Position numbers and translations under genes: made by a program
The notes under the pieces: generated by a model
Told to the model about the DNA's origin: nothing
What the model saw: only the letters and a program-made list of their open reading frames with translations
The model's database searches: none
Shown here: positions 19,543 to 22,689 of the stretch, one piece after another
Layout of the letters: each line of letters opens with the position of its first letter
How positions within the stretch are numbered: position 1 is the first letter of the stretch
DNA from: a virus
DNA length: 22,689 bases
Reading direction: 5' to 3' (one strand)
Virus record (IMG/VR): IMGVR_UViG_3300030106_000192
Location: 1 to 22,689 of that record

Positions 19543-20441
19543 GTAAGATATTAGATAAACTTGCAGATCAACACGAAGAACGAATTATTAATGTTCTCTA
19601 TAAATTAGAGGAAGATGTAATTAAAGCTGTTACCAAAGCATCTGGTGGAGAGTTAGTTTCAACTAGATTAGCTATACAACTACAACCTGAACTACGATCT
19701 ATTATTGAAAGTACATTTTTAGAAGAGGCTGACTTACTTATAAACTCTGAGTACAACTTAATAGCGAAAGAGGTGTTAGATACCTTTGGTAAAATGCCTA
19801 TACCCGCAAATTTTAAAAATTTAACACAAATAGATTTACAAACTATTAATGCACTTAAATATCAATCTTTTAGTGGGTTTGAAGATATAGCTGAAAGATT
19901 TATAAAAGTAATAAATGATGAGGTTTATCAAAGTACCATAGTTGGCAGACCTTTTAATGATGTAGTTAAGAATATTAGATCACACATAAACGGAGTATAT
20001 CAAAAATCAAATCAGGGAAAGATAAACGAACTTGTTGATTTTATTAATGAAAACAAATTTGTAGAGTCTCAGAAAACACAAGTACAGAGTGCAGTTACTA
20101 AGCTACAAACAGAGTATGCCGCTGACAGGGCTGGAGAAAACCTTAGACGATACGCTGGTCAGATAGCACATGACTCGGTCATGCAGTTTCATGGACAATT
20201 TACAGTTAAAAAGGCTAAAGAGAGTGGTCTAAAACATTTTACCTACACAGGAACTTTAGTAAGAGACTCTAGACCATTTTGTGTAAATATGGTAGGAAGA
20301 ACACTAACCGAAAAAGAAATTCGGGATAGATGGAACTCACAGTCGTGGAAAGGCAAAAGTTCTGGAGACCCCTTTATAGTTAGAGGGGGATATCGTTGCC
20401 GCCATACTTGGATTCCAACAAATCCTGATTGGAACATATAA
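19539..20441 (+). CDS. Minor head protein (SPP1 gp7 / Mu F-like)
   Basis: A 300-residue protein. The N-terminal two thirds are helical (DKLADQHEERIINVLYKLEE, EEADLLINSEYNLIAKEVL). The C-terminal domain (about 205-300) carries the head-morphogenesis signature: HDSVMQFHGQFT, then GLKHFTYTGTLVRDSRPFC, TEKEIRDRW and FIVRGGYRCRHTWIP, with the Cys and His typical of the family. Such proteins are present in a few copies and act in DNA ejection or head assembly. Order after the portal and before the scaffold matches other phages. Confidence 0.82.
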   Translation: MSKILDKLADQHEERIINVLYKLEEDVIKAVTKASGGELVSTRLAIQLQPELRSIIESTFLEEADLLINSEYNLIAKEVLDTFGKMPIPANFKNLTQIDLQTINALKYQSFSGFEDIAERFIKVINDEVYQSTIVGRPFNDVVKNIRSHINGVYQKSNQGKINELVDFINENKFVESQKTQVQSAVTKLQTEYAADRAGENLRRYAGQIAHDSVMQFHGQFTVKKAKESGLKHFTYTGTLVRDSRPFCVNMVGRTLTEKEIRDRWNSQSWKGKSSGDPFIVRGGYRCRHTWIPTNPDWNI

Positions 20442-20451
20442 GGAGATATAA

Positions 20452-21177
20452 ATGGCCGATGAACAACCAAAAGTAGAACAAACTACTGAAACCCAAGAAC
20501 CAAAAGAAGAGCAAACTAACCAAGAGGTTACGAAAGCACCTGAGACTAAATTTACTGAGGAAGATGTAAATAATATTGTCAAACAAAGATTGGCAAAAGA
20601 ACGAGCATCAATTTATAAAAAATTAGATGTTGAGGATTTAGATACAGCCGTCCATGCAGTCAAAGCAACCAAAGAGGCAGAGCAACAAAAACAAATTCAA
20701 AAGGGAGAGTTTGAAAAAATTCTTAAAGAAAAATCTGATGAGTTTGGAAAAAAACTTAGTGGATTAGAAACAGAGTTAAGAGATATAAAAGTAAATAAAT
20801 CTTTATTATCATCTGCATCAAAAAACAAAGCAGTAAACCCAGATCAAGTAGTCGAGTTATTAAATAAAAATATAAAATTAAATGATTCGGGAAGTGTTGA
20901 AATTTTAGATAAAAATGGTATAGCTAGATATAATAGTAAGGGGGAACTTTTAACAACTGACGAGTATGTTCAAGAGTTTTTAACACAGAACCCGCACTTT
21001 GTCGTTGCTACCCCAAGTGGTAGTGGCTCAGTGTCAAATGTGGATAGGTCAGAACTCAGTAAACCTTTCAATCTGAGTGATTTAGATATGAACAATCCAG
21101 CGGATAAGAAAAGATATGCTGAGTACAGAAAGCAAAGAAATTCTCAACCCACAAAGATTGTTCTCAACAATAAATAA
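20452..21177 (+). CDS. Capsid scaffolding protein
   Basis: A 241-residue protein with a strong SD (AGGAGATATA). The N-terminal 35 residues are Glu/Gln/Thr/Pro-rich and disordered. Then come FTEEDVNNIVKQRLAKERAS and a long coiled-coil-like stretch (about 62-125). The C-terminal part has DKKRYAEYRKQRNSQPTKI, a basic helix suited to coat binding. High charge, no Cys, and position just before the major capsid gene are typical of scaffold proteins. No protease motif was seen. Confidence 0.82.
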   Translation: MADEQPKVEQTTETQEPKEEQTNQEVTKAPETKFTEEDVNNIVKQRLAKERASIYKKLDVEDLDTAVHAVKATKEAEQQKQIQKGEFEKILKEKSDEFGKKLSGLETELRDIKVNKSLLSSASKNKAVNPDQVVELLNKNIKLNDSGSVEILDKNGIARYNSKGELLTTDEYVQEFLTQNPHFVVATPSGSGSVSNVDRSELSKPFNLSDLDMNNPADKKRYAEYRKQRNSQPTKIVLNNK

Positions 21178-21195
21178 CCATTAAAGGAGTAAAAA

Positions 21196-22035
21196 ATGGC
21201 TAATGAAACGACAAGTAGCACGATATCAGAACTATATACTGAAATCGTTGCAGAGGCTTTGTTTGTAGCACAAGAGCAAAGCATTATGAGAGGTCTTGTC
21301 AAAAACTATACTATCGCTGGCGGTGGTAAATCAGTAGAAGTACCGATTTATGCAAATGTATCAGCGGCGGCAGTAAGTGAGGCATCTGATCTTTCTAACA
21401 CGGCAGTCAATCCATCATCTGTTACTATAACAGCATCAGAGATTGGTATTATGACAACACTAACAGACCTAGCAAGAAATTCAGCATCAAGAAATGTTGC
21501 GGCTGACATCGGCAAATTATTTGGTGAGGCGATTGCAACTAAAATTGATACTGACCTTGCGGCTTTGTTTACAGGCTTTTCAACAGAAAAAGGGCCTGGA
21601 GCTGGTTCTGAAATAACAGTTCAAGATTTATTTGAATGTTCAGCAGAACTAAAAACTAACAAAGCACCTGGCCCATACTACGGCGTGTTCCACCCTAAAC
21701 AAATTTTTAATGTCAAAAAATCTTTGACTAATACTTTTGTTGGTAGAGATACAGAGTTATCTAACGAGGCTATGAGAACAGGATTTGTCGGCAATGTTGC
21801 TGGAATACAAATCTTTGAAACTTCTAACATAGCAGTAGATGGTTCTGATGATTCTATCGGTGGTGTATTCTCTCAAGACGCTTTAGGACTAGCGATGATG
21901 CAAGACTTAAAAATTGAGTCTCAGCGTGACGCAAGTTTAAGAGCAGATGAGATCGTAGCTACGGCTGTGTTCGGCGTTGGCGAACTTCATGATTCTTATG
22001 GAGTTAAAATAACTGCTGACACTTTAGCGGCTTAA
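21196..22035 (+). CDS. Major capsid protein (HK97-like)
   Basis: A 279-residue protein with a good SD (AAAGGAG, 21184-21190). It has the N-terminal helix (TISELYTEIVAEALFVAQEQ), a VEVPIYANVSAAAVSEASDL strand region, EIGIMTTLTDLARNSA, the LFGEAIATKIDTDLAALFTG spine helix and, near the end, a beta-rich A-domain with ASLRADEIVATAVFGVGELH. This is the pattern of the short HK97-fold capsid proteins following a separate scaffold. It forms the icosahedral shell. No obvious N-terminal delta domain or protease gene is present. A strong hairpin follows it. Confidence 0.87.
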   Translation: MANETTSSTISELYTEIVAEALFVAQEQSIMRGLVKNYTIAGGGKSVEVPIYANVSAAAVSEASDLSNTAVNPSSVTITASEIGIMTTLTDLARNSASRNVAADIGKLFGEAIATKIDTDLAALFTGFSTEKGPGAGSEITVQDLFECSAELKTNKAPGPYYGVFHPKQIFNVKKSLTNTFVGRDTELSNEAMRTGFVGNVAGIQIFETSNIAVDGSDDSIGGVFSQDALGLAMMQDLKIESQRDASLRADEIVATAVFGVGELHDSYGVKITADTLAA

Positions 22036-22047
22036 TCAATAAACTAA

Positions 22048-22074
22048 ATAAGGGGTGGAACACCCACCCCTTAT
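22048..22074 (+). terminator. Strong hairpin after the capsid gene
   Basis: A perfect 11-bp stem, ATAAGGGGTGG with CCACCCCTTAT, loop AACAC, lies 12 bases after the capsid stop. The bases after it (CTGATATAAAAAATT) do not form a U-tract, so termination may be partial. Such hairpins after capsid genes commonly lower downstream expression or protect the capsid mRNA 3' end. Confidence 0.65.
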
Positions 22075-22089
22075 CTGATATAAAAAATT

Positions 22090-22302
22090 ATGACTATTGA
22101 AACTGTAAAACTTATTAATGATAAAAATGGTGCTATCATTGAAAGAAAAAAAGTAGATTACGATAACAATGTTCAGATTTGGACACAGCGTGGTTGGAGT
22201 CTACACGATGGTAAAACTGCAAAAGCTAAAACTGCGAAACCAGTTATAAAAGCTGAAAAAGTTGTTAAGAAAGTTACGAAAAAAAAGAAAAGTAAAAAAT
22301 AA
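22090..22302 (+). CDS. Small hypothetical protein with Lys-rich tail (70 aa)
   Basis: A 70-residue protein starting MTIETVKLINDKNGAIIERK. The first 42 residues form a small mixed domain with VQIWTQRGWSLHDG. The rest is Lys/Ala/Val-rich (about 43-70), resembling histone-like tails. There is no good SD; it starts 15 bases after the hairpin. Small genes in this place after the capsid gene are frequent in marine phages. Its stop overlaps the next start by TAATG. The function is unknown. Confidence 0.6.
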   Translation: MTIETVKLINDKNGAIIERKKVDYDNNVQIWTQRGWSLHDGKTAKAKTAKPVIKAEKVVKKVTKKKKSKK

Positions 22303-22689
22303 TGTCATCGACTGTATTTAGTGTGCAAAATACACATTTGCAAAAAATACAACCAGACATTCTAGGTTTTGGAATCACTACTTTTGTCGATCAAATACAA
22401 TTTGCTGAAAACGATGTATTAAGACGAGTTCGAGAGGAGTGGTGGGAGAGATACAGACACCAAGTCAGATACAAAGATATTACCAAAGTTACATCTGTTG
22501 AAATGGAAAACAGTAAACTCACTGCATCACAGTGGGAGTTATCTGTTGTTTATTTAGCACTATGGAAATACATTTATCCTCAACTTACTAAATGGAGAGA
22601 CCCTGACACAGGCGAGGGTAAGGATACATTTCAAGTACAAATAGATTTTTACAGGGACAGATACGACGAAGAGTTCCAAGCTATATTGA
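22302..22689 (+). CDS. Head-completion/adaptor-like protein, cut by the window end
   Basis: ATG 22302 overlaps the previous stop (TAATG), and 129 codons are open to the right edge. The visible part has DILGFGITTFVDQIQFAEND, VLRRVREEWWERYRHQ, an SQWELSVVYLALWKYIYPQL helix and FYRDRYDEEFQAIL. Position two genes after the capsid and the helical layout resemble gp6-like head-tail connector proteins. The call rests mainly on position; the protein continues beyond the window. Confidence 0.55.
   Translation, partial: MSSTVFSVQNTHLQKIQPDILGFGITTFVDQIQFAENDVLRRVREEWWERYRHQVRYKDITKVTSVEMENSKLTASQWELSVVYLALWKYIYPQLTKWRDPDTGEGKDTFQVQIDFYRDRYDEEFQAIL

Noticed and set aside
20243-20586. Minus-strand frames over the minor head/scaffold junction
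   Set aside because: They are reverse readings of a well supported + strand pair with SD and family motifs.

Overview
This window looks like part of a tailed, double-stranded DNA phage (Caudoviricetes) genome. It is AT-rich and very compact, with many stop/start overlaps of the TAATG and ATGA type. It carries terminase, portal, minor head, scaffold and capsid genes, tail-fibre genes and a full lysis set. No integrase, repressor, tRNA, CRISPR array or insertion sequence was seen. The host is inferred to be a marine alphaproteobacterium, possibly of the SAR11/Pelagibacter kind. The grounds are the base composition, the MAYIGK-type fibre N-termini, a GTA-type 3-TM holin, a small lipoprotein domain with a C...GRGYNV ending, and a set of tiny Lys/Arg-rich proteins of a style common in uncultured marine phages. 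This is recalled family resemblance, not a database result.

Region 1 (1-3606, + strand) is the end of the structural module. It holds a partial gene, a small beta-rich virion protein, and three consecutive pairs, each a fibre/adhesin-like protein followed by a 90-99 residue tail-fibre-chaperone-like protein.

Region 2 (3610-8846, + strand) holds two exported proteins, one a long Glu/Lys-rich surface-type protein. These are followed by a lysis and envelope cassette: a membrane-anchored coiled coil, a tiny lipoprotein, two small exported proteins, an XhlA-like membrane protein, a GH24 lysozyme, a 3-TM holin and a one-TM peptide. The region ends with four very small basic proteins.

Region 3 (8843-13289, - strand) converges on region 2 at a hairpin. 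It is read leftward from about 13.3 kb and is probably early: a small protein, a GHKL-type ATPase fused to a C-terminal HExxHxxxxxH zincin motif, an unusual lipoprotein, an OB-fold/SSB-like protein, an HNH nuclease, two unknown proteins, a small HTH protein and a PD-(D/E)XK exonuclease. Three of its genes share an (AAT)n-AAGGA-ACAATG leader.

Region 4 (13290-13635) is the only long gene-free stretch. It separates divergent operons and contains an operator-like palindrome, an 11-base direct repeat near both ends and several consecutive stem-loops. It is a good candidate for a control region, origin or structured RNA.

Region 5 (13636-22689, + strand) starts with a DUF1376-type replication protein and a C5-cytosine methyltransferase. 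It continues with the small terminase subunit, an MT-A70 adenine methyltransferase, the large terminase subunit, portal, three small basic proteins, an SPP1 gp7/Mu F-like minor head protein, scaffold, HK97-type major capsid protein, a strong hairpin, a small Lys-rich protein and a head-completion-like gene cut by the window end. Tail genes would be expected beyond the right edge, joining up with the fibre genes at the left if the genome is circular or circularly permuted.
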